64,000 nucleotides of DNA from Amycolatopsis sulphurea (GTDB taxonomy: Bacteria; Actinomycetota; Actinomycetes; Mycobacteriales; Pseudonocardiaceae), in contig NZ_PDJK01000002.1 of NCBI RefSeq assembly GCF_002564045.1, positions 1,178,001 through 1,242,000 of the forward strand, in the 5' to 3' direction. Made by a program: the position numbers and the translations under genes. A model generated the notes under the pieces. That model saw only the letters and a list, made by a program, of their open reading frames with translations, was not told the DNA's origin and did not search any database. Below are positions 17,569 through 26,028 of this stretch, piece after piece (the stretch's first letter is position 1; each line of letters begins with the position of its first letter).

Positions 17569-19146
17569 GTGAACGACCACGAGGACGACACCGGCCACCC
17601 GGCACCATCCGAGCCCGGATCGACCGCAGCGGACGCCCCGCACAACCCGGACCTTCCCCCCGCACCGGACACCGCGAGGGGCCAGAGGTCCGGTGCGGCT
17701 TCCGCCGGGGACGCTGCCGGGGTGGCGGGGCCGGTCGGGTCGGAGCGTGGTCCGGTTGGTCCGGCGGACGCGGACGGCACCCCCGAATCCGCCGCCGACG
17801 GGCTGGCCACGCCAGGCGAGACCACGGCCGTCTCCCATGGACGGCACGCAGCCGATCGGCTTGGCGGGAAGTCCTCGCATCGGATGGGTTCCGGTCGTCT
17901 CCGCACCCCGCCGGGGGCTCCGCCGGGAAGGGCGCGGCGGTCGCCGTGGAATCGGCGGCGGGATTGGGTGGTCGTGGCGGGGATCGCGGTGCTTGTGGCG
18001 GTCCTGTCGACGATCGTGGCGGTCAAGAGCGACAATCTGCACACCAGCCGCGCGCTCGCGGATCCGGCTGCGGCCCTGCCCGCCGCGCCGGACGCGGTGC
18101 CCGGCTCGATGACGCAGCTGTGGCAGGCACCGAGCGCCGCGACGCCGGAGCCGATCGGCCAAGCCGACACGGTGACCACCGCGGACGGCGGCGAAGTGGC
18201 TGGGCGGGACCCGCGCACCGGGCAGATTCGCTGGCACTACACCAGGGAAAACCTCCAACTGTGCACTGTGGACACCGCGTGGGGCCGGATCAACGCGGTC
18301 TACCACAAGTCCATGGGCTGCAGCGAGATCACCCAGCTCGACCCGGCGACCGGCCGGATCACCGCGCAGCGCAACGGGGACGCGGAACTCGGCACCCGGC
18401 TGGTCAGCGACGGCACGCACGTCACCACCACCGGCAAGCACCTGCTCGACACCTGGCGCGACGACCTGGTGAAGAGCATGGAGTACGGCAAGGTCCCGTT
18501 CCTGCAGAACCCGAACAAGCAGCCCCGCACCGGCTGCACCTACGGCACGGTCGCCGCGGCCGCGGAGAAAATCGGCGTGATCGAACGCTGTCCCGGCGAT
18601 CCGCGCGACCGGCTCACCGTCTACCGCGCGACCGCCGAGCACGAGGATGAGCCACAGGTCGTGTTCAGCACCGTGCTGCCGGGTTCGCGCGCGCGCGTGA
18701 TCGCGATGTCCGGCGATCTGACCGCGGTGCTGCTCCCGGACAAGAAGCAGCTGGTCACGTTCACCGGCAACGGTACCGAGAAAACCGCCTACCCGATGGA
18801 CCTTCCGGCCGGCGAGCTCGCCGGCGACCCGGCCGGCGGCACCGAACAGATCAGCCGCACCGCGAGTGCCGTCTACTGGTTCACCGGCACGAAGACCGTC
18901 GCGCTCTCCCGTGACACGCTCGCGCCCCGCTGGATCCTCGAAAGCGCGCTCGGCCCCGGCAGTATTTTCGCGAACCAGCTGGTGATCCCGATCCGCGACG
19001 GACTGGCCGTACTCGACGAAACCACCGGCGCCACCCTCCGCACCGTCGGCGTCGACCGGCACGGCTATTCGGGCCCGGTCCGGCTCACCGCACTGGGCCC
19101 GATCCTGCTGGAACAACGCGGCCCGACGGTCGCCGCCCTGCGCTGA
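17569..19146 (+). CDS. Membrane-anchored beta-propeller-like protein (Rv3212-like)
   Basis: A 525-residue protein. Residues 1-125 are proline/alanine-rich and probably cytoplasmic and disordered. WVVVAGIAVLVAVLSTIVAV at about 137 is the single membrane anchor. The exported remainder shows PQQ-like/propeller repeats such as GGEVAGRDPRTGQIRWHYTR and ITQLDPATGRITAQRNGD. GTG start at 17569, 31 nt after rhlE, so probably co-transcribed, as in M. tuberculosis (Rv3211-Rv3212). The function of the family is not established; a role in the cell envelope is inferred from topology. Confidence 0.8.
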   Translation: MNDHEDDTGHPAPSEPGSTAADAPHNPDLPPAPDTARGQRSGAASAGDAAGVAGPVGSERGPVGPADADGTPESAADGLATPGETTAVSHGRHAADRLGGKSSHRMGSGRLRTPPGAPPGRARRSPWNRRRDWVVVAGIAVLVAVLSTIVAVKSDNLHTSRALADPAAALPAAPDAVPGSMTQLWQAPSAATPEPIGQADTVTTADGGEVAGRDPRTGQIRWHYTRENLQLCTVDTAWGRINAVYHKSMGCSEITQLDPATGRITAQRNGDAELGTRLVSDGTHVTTTGKHLLDTWRDDLVKSMEYGKVPFLQNPNKQPRTGCTYGTVAAAAEKIGVIERCPGDPRDRLTVYRATAEHEDEPQVVFSTVLPGSRARVIAMSGDLTAVLLPDKKQLVTFTGNGTEKTAYPMDLPAGELAGDPAGGTEQISRTASAVYWFTGTKTVALSRDTLAPRWILESALGPGSIFANQLVIPIRDGLAVLDETTGATLRTVGVDRHGYSGPVRLTALGPILLEQRGPTVAALR

Positions 19147-19158
19147 CCCCGGCGCCGC

Positions 19159-20340
19159 TCACACCCACCAGAACACGAGCAACGCCACCACCGCCACGAC
19201 CAGCACACCACCTCCGGCGAGCCCGGCGATCCGCCCGTTGCGCCGATCCGCCACCCGCTGCAACGCCAGCCCGGCGACCGCGGCCACCGGATGCCCGGCC
19301 AGCATCGGCACCCCCGGCCCGGGCGCCCCGGTCACCCAGCACACCACCCAGACCGCCAGCACCCCGACCGCCAGCGCCGCCATCCCCGCGGCGACCGACC
19401 CGGTGAACCCACGCCACCACCGGCCACGCGGCTTCCCCTGACCGGCCCCTGGGGAACCGTCCGCATCGGGCAAAGCCCCCGAAATCGAGCCGGGACCAAC
19501 CCCGGTCGCCGCATCGCCGGACGAGCCCTCCGCCATGGAACCGCCTGGAACACCTTCCGAAGCCGAACTGCCGGATGAACTCGCCGCCTCCGCAGCGCAG
19601 ATCGGACTCTCCACGCCCCCAGGCAAACCCGCCGCACCCACCGCACCGGACAAGGCCGCCACCTCCGCACCGTGGCCCGGATTCATCCCCACCGAACCAC
19701 CGACCACACCGTCCACAACCGAACCGCCGGACACACCCTCGGCAGCCAAGCCACCGGGCAACGCGCCAGCCACCGACCCGCGCACCGAATTCTCCCCAGC
19801 CGCATCGCCCACAACCGAACCGCCGGACAACACCCCCGCGGCCGACCCTGGGCTCTTCCCGACCGACTCACCAGGCAACCCCTCGACCAGACCACCCGGC
19901 GCAATCGCCCCCGCAGAATCCCCGCGCACTCCCTCGCCCGCCGATCGACCGGCCGATCGCTCCCCCGCCCGGCCACCCGGCAACCCCTCGCCTGAACGAC
20001 CGGCCACCGCCGCCCCGGCCGGGCCGCTCGCCGACCACCCCCCGGTCGAGCCGCCGGCCACCCGATCCCCCACTGGAGCACCAAGCAACCCGTCCATCAC
20101 CGAATCACCGCGCGACGCCGCCGCACCGGAATCACCCGGCAGCCTGCCCCCAGCCGAATCCCGAGCCACGTCCCCGCGCCGCCCCGCGCCCGAAACCCCA
20201 GCCCCGCCAACGGAATCCCGCGCACCACCGGACACCCCGGCACGCGCTTGCACCGTGCCCGGGTCCGCGGGGCACGGAACGGCAGAGCACGGAACAACAG
20301 GATGCGGGACGGTCAAGGCCTCGGTGTCGGATGACGCCAC
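19159..20340 (-). CDS. Gly/Ser-rich repetitive protein with C-terminal membrane domain
   Basis: About 393 residues if the GTG at 20340 is used; the true start is uncertain because the repetitive part is open in several frames. Residues about 60-290 are degenerate repeats rich in G, S, V and A (for example LPGGLAAEGVSGGSVVDGVV). The last 90 residues are conserved-looking: a basic turn (GKPRGRWWRGFTGS), then hydrophobic segments (AAGMAALAVGVLAVWVVCWV and GGGVLVVAVVALLVFWWV). It follows the RecB-like gene by 33 nt on the same strand and ends 12 nt from the convergent propeller gene. The repeat region may be variable in length between strains. No family recognised. Confidence 0.5.
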   Translation of the reverse strand: MASSDTEALTVPHPVVPCSAVPCPADPGTVQARAGVSGGARDSVGGAGVSGAGRRGDVARDSAGGRLPGDSGAAASRGDSVMDGLLGAPVGDRVAGGSTGGWSASGPAGAAVAGRSGEGLPGGRAGERSAGRSAGEGVRGDSAGAIAPGGLVEGLPGESVGKSPGSAAGVLSGGSVVGDAAGENSVRGSVAGALPGGLAAEGVSGGSVVDGVVGGSVGMNPGHGAEVAALSGAVGAAGLPGGVESPICAAEAASSSGSSASEGVPGGSMAEGSSGDAATGVGPGSISGALPDADGSPGAGQGKPRGRWWRGFTGSVAAGMAALAVGVLAVWVVCWVTGAPGPGVPMLAGHPVAAVAGLALQRVADRRNGRIAGLAGGGVLVVAVVALLVFWWV

Positions 20341-20372
20341 AGCGGTCGGGTCCAATCGTCGTCGCGGGGTGG

Positions 20373-21233
20373 CTAGGGCGCGAGCAGGTCCCACGGTTGC
20401 GCGGGCGGGCCGTACTCCCGGCCGGCTGCGCAGCTCGGGCGGAAGTCGCACCAGGCGCAGCGGCGTTCGGGACGGGCGGGGAACAGTTCGTCTCGATCGC
20501 CGCCCGCGTCCAGGGTATCCGTCGCGAGCCGGAGATCCCCGGCAGTCTGCTCGGCGCGTACCAGATGCCTGCGCAAAGTTTCCGGCGTGTGCTCGGCCGC
20601 CGCGACGGTGCCGGTAGGCACGTGGTGCAGCTCGACTTTGGTGCACGGCAAGCGAAGCGTGCGCGCCGACGCGACGGCGTACATCACCAGCGCCTGGGAC
20701 GCCCGCGCCTCGTGTTCGTCCGGCGGGCGGCGCCCGGTCTTGTAGTCCACCACCACCAGCTCGCCGCCCCGCTGGTCGATCCGGTCGGCGCGGCCCTCGA
20801 TGATCATCGACGGTGCCGGGCCGGACGTGCTGACCGGCGCGGACACCCACCTTTCGAGGCCGACCGGGTCATGGCTTACGTCGTGGTACTCGACGTACTC
20901 CGCGACCCAGCCCTTCGCCCGCGCCCGGTACCGCGCGGCCTGCTCCTCGTCGGCGAATCCGGCGTCCTTCCAGTGCTCACCGACGAGCGCCATCGCGCGC
21001 TGCGGCGTGCGTTTGCCCACCGGCAGGTCGAACAACGCACGCAAAGCGTTGTGCACCACCGCACCCAGGGTGCTGTGCGCCCATGGCCCGGTGCGCTGCG
21101 GCGACGGCCGGTCCAGATAGCTCAGCCGGTACCGGCGCGGGCAGTCGTCGAACGTGCTCAATCGCGCCGGCGACACCTTGGTCAGCCGCTGTGGTTGTGC
21201 GACCCCGAAATCGAAGCCCAGTTGCTCTTTCAC
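20373..21233 (-). CDS. RecB-family PD-(D/E)XK exonuclease, single domain
   Basis: A 286-residue nuclease resembling the C-terminal nuclease domain of RecB/AddB/Cas4-type enzymes. The start SPARLSTFDDCPRRYRLSYL gives the first cysteine of a likely [4Fe-4S] cluster; the other three lie at the C-terminus (CAWCDFRPSC). The metal-binding core reads EGRADRID, then VVVDYKTG (D...DxK). HSTLGAVVHNALRALF supplies the conserved histidine. It is a stand-alone nuclease with no helicase next to it. Its cellular partner is unknown; a DNA-repair role is the family expectation. Confidence 0.9.
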   Translation of the reverse strand: MKEQLGFDFGVAQPQRLTKVSPARLSTFDDCPRRYRLSYLDRPSPQRTGPWAHSTLGAVVHNALRALFDLPVGKRTPQRAMALVGEHWKDAGFADEEQAARYRARAKGWVAEYVEYHDVSHDPVGLERWVSAPVSTSGPAPSMIIEGRADRIDQRGGELVVVDYKTGRRPPDEHEARASQALVMYAVASARTLRLPCTKVELHHVPTGTVAAAEHTPETLRRHLVRAEQTAGDLRLATDTLDAGGDRDELFPARPERRCAWCDFRPSCAAGREYGPPAQPWDLLAP

Positions 21234-21310
21234 GCCACCTCCGTCCGGTCCGGCCCCACGCTACGCACCACCACCGACACTTTCCGGAGGGGGCTGCCGG
21301 ATCAGCACGG

Positions 21311-21940
21311 CTAACCCGCGCCGGCGATGAAGCCCTTCACCGAATTCGCCACGAGTTCCACCGCGATCGCGGCCAGCAGCAGTCCGGCGATCTTGGCCAG
21401 CAAGGTGATCCCGCTTTCCTTGATCAACCGGATCACCAGACCGGAGAAGCGCATACAGGCGTAGAGCACGAAATGCACCGCCACGATCGCCAGCCCGAGC
21501 GCGACGTAGGCACCGGCGTGCCCGTCGGCCTGCCGGACGAACACGATGGTCGCGGCGATGGCACCCGGACCGGCGAGCAGCGGCGTGCCGAGCGGGACCA
21601 GCGCGACGTTGACGTCCTCGGCCACCTCGGATTCGCCGCCGTCCTTGCCGGTGAGCAGTTGCAGGGCGATGAGCAGCAGGAGCAGGCCGCCCGCACCCTG
21701 CAGCGCCGGGATCCCGATGCCGAGATAGGACAGAATCGCCTGCCCGGCCACCGCGAACAGCGTGATGACCAGCAGCGAGACCAGCACCGCCTGCCGCGCC
21801 GCCCGCGCCCGCACGGCCATCGGCTTGCGCCCGACGAGGCTCAGGAACACCGGCACCGTGCCGGGCGGGTCCATGATGACCACGAGGGTGATGGTCGCGC
21901 TGAGGAACAGCTTCGCGTCGAAGAAGTCCGAGAATGCCAT
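21311..21940 (-). CDS. MarC family integral membrane protein
   Basis: A 209-residue protein with six hydrophobic segments and the MarC signatures IMDPPGTVPVFLSL (first helix) and PLGTPLLAGPGAIAATIVF (fourth). Despite the family name, no role in antibiotic resistance has been shown for MarC; a transporter-like function is likely but undefined. Its start lies 1 nt from the stop of the PHP gene on the same strand, so it is probably co-transcribed with it. Confidence 0.92.
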   Translation of the reverse strand: MAFSDFFDAKLFLSATITLVVIMDPPGTVPVFLSLVGRKPMAVRARAARQAVLVSLLVITLFAVAGQAILSYLGIGIPALQGAGGLLLLLIALQLLTGKDGGESEVAEDVNVALVPLGTPLLAGPGAIAATIVFVRQADGHAGAYVALGLAIVAVHFVLYACMRFSGLVIRLIKESGITLLAKIAGLLLAAIAVELVANSVKGFIAGAG

Positions 21941-21941
21941 C

Positions 21942-22802
21942 TCAGCCCTTGACGACCTGGGAGCCGGTGGCCCGCCCGATCAGGTCCTCGAACTGGTCGG
22001 GCTCGGTGGTCTCCTGGCCGAGCGCGATCGTCTTGTTCGTGCCGTGGTAATCGCTCGATCCGGTGCGCACCAGGCCGAGTTCCAGCGCCAGCTCCCGGGT
22101 GCGCGCCCGGGCCGCCCGCTCGTGGTTCGGGTGGTCGACCTCGATCCCGGTGAGCCCGCGCCGAGCGAGCCCGCGCAGGGTGCCCTCGCTGATCGTGGCG
22201 CCCCGGCTGAAGGCGAACGGGTGCGCGATCACGGTGACCCCACCGGCCGCGGCGATCATGTCGATGGCCTCTTCGACCGGGGTGTCGCGCCGCGCCACGT
22301 AGTAGCCGCTGCGGCCGCTCAGGTACCGCGCGAACGCCTCGTCCACCGACTCGACGAGCCCGGCACGGACGAGCGCCTGCGCGAGATGCGGGCGCCCGGC
22401 CGGGGAATCGGCGGGCAGCAGGCCCATGACCTCGTCCGCGTCCACCGGCAGGCCGTCCGCGGCCATCCGCTCGGCCATCGTGCGCAGCCGGCTGCGCCGT
22501 TCGGCCCGCAGCCGCGCCTGCTCGGCAACCAGCTCGGGGGCCGTCGGATCGAACAGGTAGGCCAGCAGGTGCACGCTGATCGGGTAGCCGGTGTCCGGGT
22601 CGGCGGACACCGTGGACAGCTCCGCGCCGGGGACCAGCGTGAGCCCGGCAGGCAGCGCGGCTGCCGCGGACGCCCAGCCGGCGGTGGTGTCGTGATCGGT
22701 GATCGCGACGACGTCGAGCCCGGCCCGCGCGGCGGCGACCAGCCCGGCGGGGCTGTCGGTACCGTCGGAGGCCGTCGAGTGGGCGTGCAGATCGATGCGC
22801 AT
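21942..22802 (-). CDS. PHP-domain phosphoesterase (TrpH / nucleoside 3',5'-bisphosphate phosphatase type)
   Basis: A 286-residue metal-dependent phosphoesterase. The PHP motifs begin at residue 1: MRIDLHAHSTASDGTDSP (HxH), then AITDHDTTAGW (D-H-D), VTVIAHPFAFSRG and a C-terminal GSSDYHGTNK. These residues bind a tri-metal centre. YciV/TrpH-type proteins of this length hydrolyse nucleoside bisphosphates and trim RNA 5' ends. The ATG at 22802 is fixed by the motif beginning immediately. Confidence 0.9.
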   Translation of the reverse strand: MRIDLHAHSTASDGTDSPAGLVAAARAGLDVVAITDHDTTAGWASAAAALPAGLTLVPGAELSTVSADPDTGYPISVHLLAYLFDPTAPELVAEQARLRAERRSRLRTMAERMAADGLPVDADEVMGLLPADSPAGRPHLAQALVRAGLVESVDEAFARYLSGRSGYYVARRDTPVEEAIDMIAAAGGVTVIAHPFAFSRGATISEGTLRGLARRGLTGIEVDHPNHERAARARTRELALELGLVRTGSSDYHGTNKTIALGQETTEPDQFEDLIGRATGSQVVKG

Positions 22803-22861
22803 CGGACCCATTCTCGATGATGCCCCGGCCCGCACTGCGGCCGGGACCTGGGACGAACGGG

Positions 22862-23422
22862 TCAGCCGACGAGCTTCTTGCCCCTGGCCGCGCGCTGCGC
22901 CTTGATCATCGAGAACCGCTCGGCCTGCTTCTGCTTGTCCCCGAACACCAGTTCGGAGATGGTGTCGTAGAACTCCTCCGGCCGCGGCAGGTAGTCGATC
23001 CGGTTGAGCGCCTGGATCTGCCCGGCGGACTCGACCACCATGGTGCCGTATCCGAGCATCCGGCCCCAGGCCGAGCGCTGGTAGGTGAGGTCGGTGACCT
23101 TGCTGATCGGCATCATCAGCACCTGGGTGGTGAACACACCGGTGGTCATCACGAACCGTTTGTCGGTGACCACCAGCCGCTCGACCCACCACTCGACGAC
23201 CACGTAGGCGAAGCGCAGCACGACCACCAGCGCGACATACCAGAGGACGTTCTGCACCACCCACATCGACGGTGGCAGCAGGTAGGAGATGAGGACACAG
23301 ACCGCGAGCAGCGCGGCCGCCTCGAAGGTGTCCCAGAGCAGCACGGCCCAGTGCCGGCGGATCCGGATGACCCGCCGTTCCGTGTCGAGGAGGTACTCGT
23401 CAGGGTCGCGTGGCGCGAACAT
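22862..23422 (-). CDS. PH-domain (bacterial PH, DUF304-like) membrane protein
   Basis: A 186-residue protein. Two adjacent membrane segments (TFEAAALLAVCVLISYLL and VLWYVALVVVLRFAYVVVEW) are followed by a bacterial PH domain: LVVTDKRFVMTTGVF, then VLMMPISKVTDLTYQRS and YGTMVVESAGQIQALNRIDY. The C-terminal tail is basic. Such proteins are membrane-associated scaffolds of unknown role. It lies 60 nt upstream of the PHP gene on the same strand. Confidence 0.88.
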   Translation of the reverse strand: MFAPRDPDEYLLDTERRVIRIRRHWAVLLWDTFEAAALLAVCVLISYLLPPSMWVVQNVLWYVALVVVLRFAYVVVEWWVERLVVTDKRFVMTTGVFTTQVLMMPISKVTDLTYQRSAWGRMLGYGTMVVESAGQIQALNRIDYLPRPEEFYDTISELVFGDKQKQAERFSMIKAQRAARGKKLVG

Positions 23423-23444
23423 GCTCCGAGGGTATCCCTCTTTG

Positions 23445-23606
23445 TCAGTGGAAGACGTTACTGACGAAGGTGATCACCGATTCGGCCGAGGAGCGAAGGA
23501 AGTCGACGATGTTGCCGACGAGCCCCGCAGCGTGGCTGGGCTGAGCGATCACGAAGAACAGCACCAACGCGATACCTACGAGGCCCGCAAGCTTCTTCAC
23601 GTTCAC
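23445..23606 (-). CDS. Small single-membrane-segment protein, 53 residues
   Basis: Begins with GTG at 23606 and starts VNVKKLAGLVGIALVLFFVI, a basic N-terminus with one hydrophobic segment, followed by AQPSHAAG, which resembles a signal-peptidase site. A short amphipathic tail rich in V, F and S follows (GLVGNIVDFLRSSAESVITF). Either an exported small protein or a membrane microprotein. It ends 22 nt before the PH-domain gene on the same strand. I recognise no named family. Confidence 0.65.
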   Translation of the reverse strand: MNVKKLAGLVGIALVLFFVIAQPSHAAGLVGNIVDFLRSSAESVITFVSNVFH

Positions 23607-23786
23607 AGCGATCAATCCCGCCTCTTACGATGGCACCAGGAAACTGACTTTCTACGTTGTACCGCACTCACCACCTACGCGGGAGCAAAGTCCCGCGCAT
23701 GGGTCAGCAAGGCGCTCGAAGTGTAGCGTATGGCTACTCTCCGTGTACAGGCTCCTCCAGCCCCGGAGGTGGGCTACCGTCGCCGC

Positions 23787-24188
23787 ATGACGCCCCTCGA
23801 ACGCTGCGTCGGCGGCATCGCGTACGACGACCTGGGCAGACTGTTGCTCATCCGGCGCGGGCACGCACCCGGCAAGGGCCTCTGGTCACTCCCCGGCGGA
23901 CGGGTGGAACCGGGTGAAACGGACATCGAGGCGGTCATTCGCGAGCTCCGCGAGGAGACCGGCCTGCACGTGACCCCGCACACACCGATCGGCACCGTAG
24001 TCCGTGGTCACTACGAGATCACCGACTACGAATGCGCAGTCTCGCCCGGCCCACTCACAGCAGGCGACGACGCCGACGACGCCCGCTGGACCGACTCGGC
24101 CGAACTGGTGGCTTTGCACGAGGCAGGACTCCTGACGGACCAACTGTTCGTGACCCTGCGTGATTGGGGTGCCCTGCCTCGAACGTAG
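23787..24188 (+). CDS. NUDIX hydrolase
   Basis: A 133-residue Nudix-fold pyrophosphohydrolase. The Nudix box is intact: GRVEPGETDIEAVIRELREE then TGL, fitting GX5EX7REUXEEXGU with all metal-binding glutamates. WSLPGG precedes it. The ATG at 23787 fits homologues that begin near MTPLERCVGGIAYDD; an in-frame ATG at 23730 would add 19 residues, and neither has a well-spaced ribosome site. The substrate (nucleotide sugar, dNTP or other) cannot be decided from sequence. Confidence 0.88.
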   Translation: MTPLERCVGGIAYDDLGRLLLIRRGHAPGKGLWSLPGGRVEPGETDIEAVIRELREETGLHVTPHTPIGTVVRGHYEITDYECAVSPGPLTAGDDADDARWTDSAELVALHEAGLLTDQLFVTLRDWGALPRT

Positions 24189-24489
24189 CCGTCAGCGGAG
24201 TTCGGATTCCTCCCGGTTGCACTCGTAAAGTCCTGGACTTATTCCGGGGTGACCGAATCCCGGAATACGGGCGGATGAGCACGGAAAATGCGGGCGGTCC
24301 GGTATCGATATCACCGTATGCGCATCCCGTGATCTTACGGTCGCTCCGGCAGGTCTTCGGCGGCGCCGTCGGCGGGTGTGACTGATGGGGTGAATGTGGC
24401 GTGCGCTACAGCAGGGGCCGGTGGGTCGGACAGGACACGGCCGGTCCGGGGTGCGGGGGGGCCGGATGGGTCGCCGATCGGCCCGCAGC
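24189..24489. other. Intergenic region between convergent Nudix and DUF2332 genes
   Basis: About 300 bp with no gene I can support. It is slightly less GC-rich than its surroundings around 24200-24330. It has a 36-codon open frame at 24274 with no ribosome site. No strong terminator hairpin is visible. Confidence 0.4.
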
Positions 24490-25611
24490 TCAGCCCAGCC
24501 AGGTCATCCGCTGGCCGTGCGGAGTGGTCCGGGCCAAGGCCCGGGCGGCCGGGTTCCCGTCGGACCACGTCGTCAGGCCGAGGACGGCCTGCTGCGGCTC
24601 ACCGGCAGCACCCGCCGGGCCGGCGGCCAGGTCCTCCCGGCCCGGCAGGACCAGTTCCAGCCCGGCGCGATAGAACTCCTGGCTCACCCACCACACCGGC
24701 CGTTGCCCGGCCAGGCGGCCGACTTCGGCGACGAAATCCCCGCGGCGGTCGCCGAGATAGGCCAGCGCGTGGCTGGTCAGCACGACGAGGGGCAGCTCCG
24801 CCGGGAGCGCCGCAGCAGCCTCGGCCAGGTCGTCCACGGCGTCGCCGGTGTGCAGGTCGGGCGCGTGTTTGCGTTGTTCGGCGGCCGCGGTGCGGAGCAG
24901 GCGGATGCGGTCCACCTGATCGGCCCAGATGCACGCTTCCAGCCAGGCCAGCTCGTCTTCGTCCGACAGGTCGACGGGGGCTCGGTCCAGGCCGAGGCGC
25001 GCAGCGACGGCCACCTTTTTCGGCAGCTTCGGCAGTACCGCACCGGGTGCCAGGTCGAGCGCGCAGTGCAGGCCGACGGCGGCCTTCGCCGGACCGGCCA
25101 CCAGCTGTTCGCCGCCGTCGCACTGGTAGCGGTAGGCGAAGCGGTCCAGGCCGAGCAGCAGGCCTGCGCTGCAGCCGACCTCCAGCAGGGCGATCTTGCC
25201 GCCCGCTTCCTTCGCCGCCGCGGCCACTGCCGGGTAGACGAGGGCAGCGCGGCGGACTTCGTTGGTCTGGGTGTACCTCGCCGCGATGAGCTCGCGGGCC
25301 TGGTCCGCGCGCTCCAGCAGGAACGCCCGGAACAGCGGCCAGGTCTCCCCGTCGACACCGTCGAACCCGCCGACCGACGGGTAGTACCGCGATAGTGGGT
25401 GGATCGGGTCGGCCTGGACCAGCCGGTGTGCGACGGCGAGCAGGAGAGTGCCGCGCGCTTCGCCGCCGCGGGCGCCGGTGAGCAGGCCGGCGACGTCGTC
25501 GTCCTCCGCCGCGTGGGTGGCGAGGTGGTCGTACAGCGGAGACACGCCGCGCGCTTCCACCTCGGCGAACGTGCGCAGGGTCTGCTTGATCTTCTCCAGG
25601 GCGATGGCCAC
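24490..25611 (-). CDS. DUF2332 domain-containing protein
   Basis: A 373-residue soluble protein of the actinobacterial DUF2332 family. Recognisable stretches are LYDHLATHAAEDDDVAGLL near residue 25, PLSRYYPSVGG near 75, LLEVGCSAGLLLGLDRFAY near 150 (a methyltransferase-like glycine loop) and LTSHALAYLGD near 285. The GTG start at 25611 is set by AGAGGAGC 6 nt upstream. The biochemical role is unknown; a SAM-binding fold is suggested by the VGCSAG loop only. Confidence 0.85.
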   Translation of the reverse strand: MAIALEKIKQTLRTFAEVEARGVSPLYDHLATHAAEDDDVAGLLTGARGGEARGTLLLAVAHRLVQADPIHPLSRYYPSVGGFDGVDGETWPLFRAFLLERADQARELIAARYTQTNEVRRAALVYPAVAAAAKEAGGKIALLEVGCSAGLLLGLDRFAYRYQCDGGEQLVAGPAKAAVGLHCALDLAPGAVLPKLPKKVAVAARLGLDRAPVDLSDEDELAWLEACIWADQVDRIRLLRTAAAEQRKHAPDLHTGDAVDDLAEAAAALPAELPLVVLTSHALAYLGDRRGDFVAEVGRLAGQRPVWWVSQEFYRAGLELVLPGREDLAAGPAGAAGEPQQAVLGLTTWSDGNPAARALARTTPHGQRMTWLG

Positions 25612-25660
25612 CCGTGCTCCTCTTTCCGCTGCGGGCCGAACACTCCGACGGACCTGGGTA

Positions 25661-25707
25661 GTGAGAGGTCCCTTTACGGACTCTGAGTCCGTAAAGGGAC
25701 CCTTCAC
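25661..25707. repeat. Palindromic repeat copy 2 (47 bp, two mismatches)
   Basis: A 23-bp inverted repeat around a single base with the usual 30-bp spacing of the two cores. The cores here are GTGAGAGGTCCCTTTAC and GTAAAGGGACCCTTCAC. Unlike most copies it lies upstream of both flanking genes (divergent DUF2332 and corA), so a purely terminator role does not fit this copy. Confidence 0.85.
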
Positions 25708-25858
25708 GGCGCTGCCGACGGTAACGCCTGGCGAGCCAGGTGCGACACGTATCCGTGGCGAGGAGTACCCTCGGCCATCGGTAGATCGCGCGTCAACGCG
25801 AGCCTAGCCATTTCGCACGCCTCGCGTGCCCCGGCCGAACGGAGGTGAGGAACCGACC

Positions 25859-25936
25859 ATGAGCAGTGGTGATAGTCCGCTCCCTAGTAGTCCCCGCGTT
25901 CCCGCCTCGCCGGCCGTACCGGCTTCCCCCCGGTAG
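25859..25936 (+). CDS. Proline-rich leader peptide (uORF) upstream of corA, 25 residues
   Basis: ATG at 25859 is preceded by GGAGGTGAGG with 8 nt to the start, one of the best ribosome sites in the window. It reads MSSGDSPLPSSPRVP followed by ASPAVPASPR and stops with TAG: 7 prolines and 7 serines in 25 residues. The stop lies inside a hairpin (25917-25935). It ends 92 nt before corA. Proline-rich leader ORFs controlling Mg2+ transporter genes are known in enterobacteria (mgtL before mgtA; corL before corA). This candidate is not obviously homologous, and the functional parallel is inference. Confidence 0.55.
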   Translation: MSSGDSPLPSSPRVPASPAVPASPR

Positions 25937-25980
25937 GCGTTCGTCGGAACGCGGTGATGCCGGACGGACACTTCAGTCCG
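25917..25980 (+). promoter_or_regulatory. Structured mRNA leader of corA: three successive stem-loops
   Basis: Stems by eye: TACCGG/CCGGTA (7-nt loop, overlapping the end and stop of the leader ORF), GCGTTC/GAACGC (GTCG loop, 25937-25952) and CGGAC/GTCCG (6-nt loop, 25965-25980). No T-run follows the last stem. Ribosome movement to the leader stop would open the first hairpin. An M-box riboswitch was considered but not recognised. Confidence 0.45.
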
Positions 25981-26028
25981 CCTGGCCGTCGTCAGTCGCG
26001 TTTCCACGACGTCAGCCCAGGAGAACCC

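Noticed and set aside
15855-18218. A 787-codon open frame antisense to the helicase and propeller genes
   Set aside because: It is a high-GC antisense shadow; helicase motifs on the plus strand are complete, and the antisense product is a low-complexity A/G/R-rich sequence.
17017-19116. A 699-codon antisense open frame over the propeller gene
   Set aside because: Arg/Gly-rich shadow without motifs, overlapping two well-supported plus-strand genes.
24274-24384. 36-codon ORF starting MSTENAGGPVSISPYAH in the Nudix/DUF2332 gap
   Set aside because: No ribosome site, no family resemblance and no coding context; kept only as part of the intergenic note.
25850-26020. M-box (ykoK) magnesium riboswitch before corA
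   Set aside because: GGTGAGG resembles one M-box word, but I could not place the remaining conserved loops, and the word doubles as the leader ORF ribosome site. Needs a covariance-model search.
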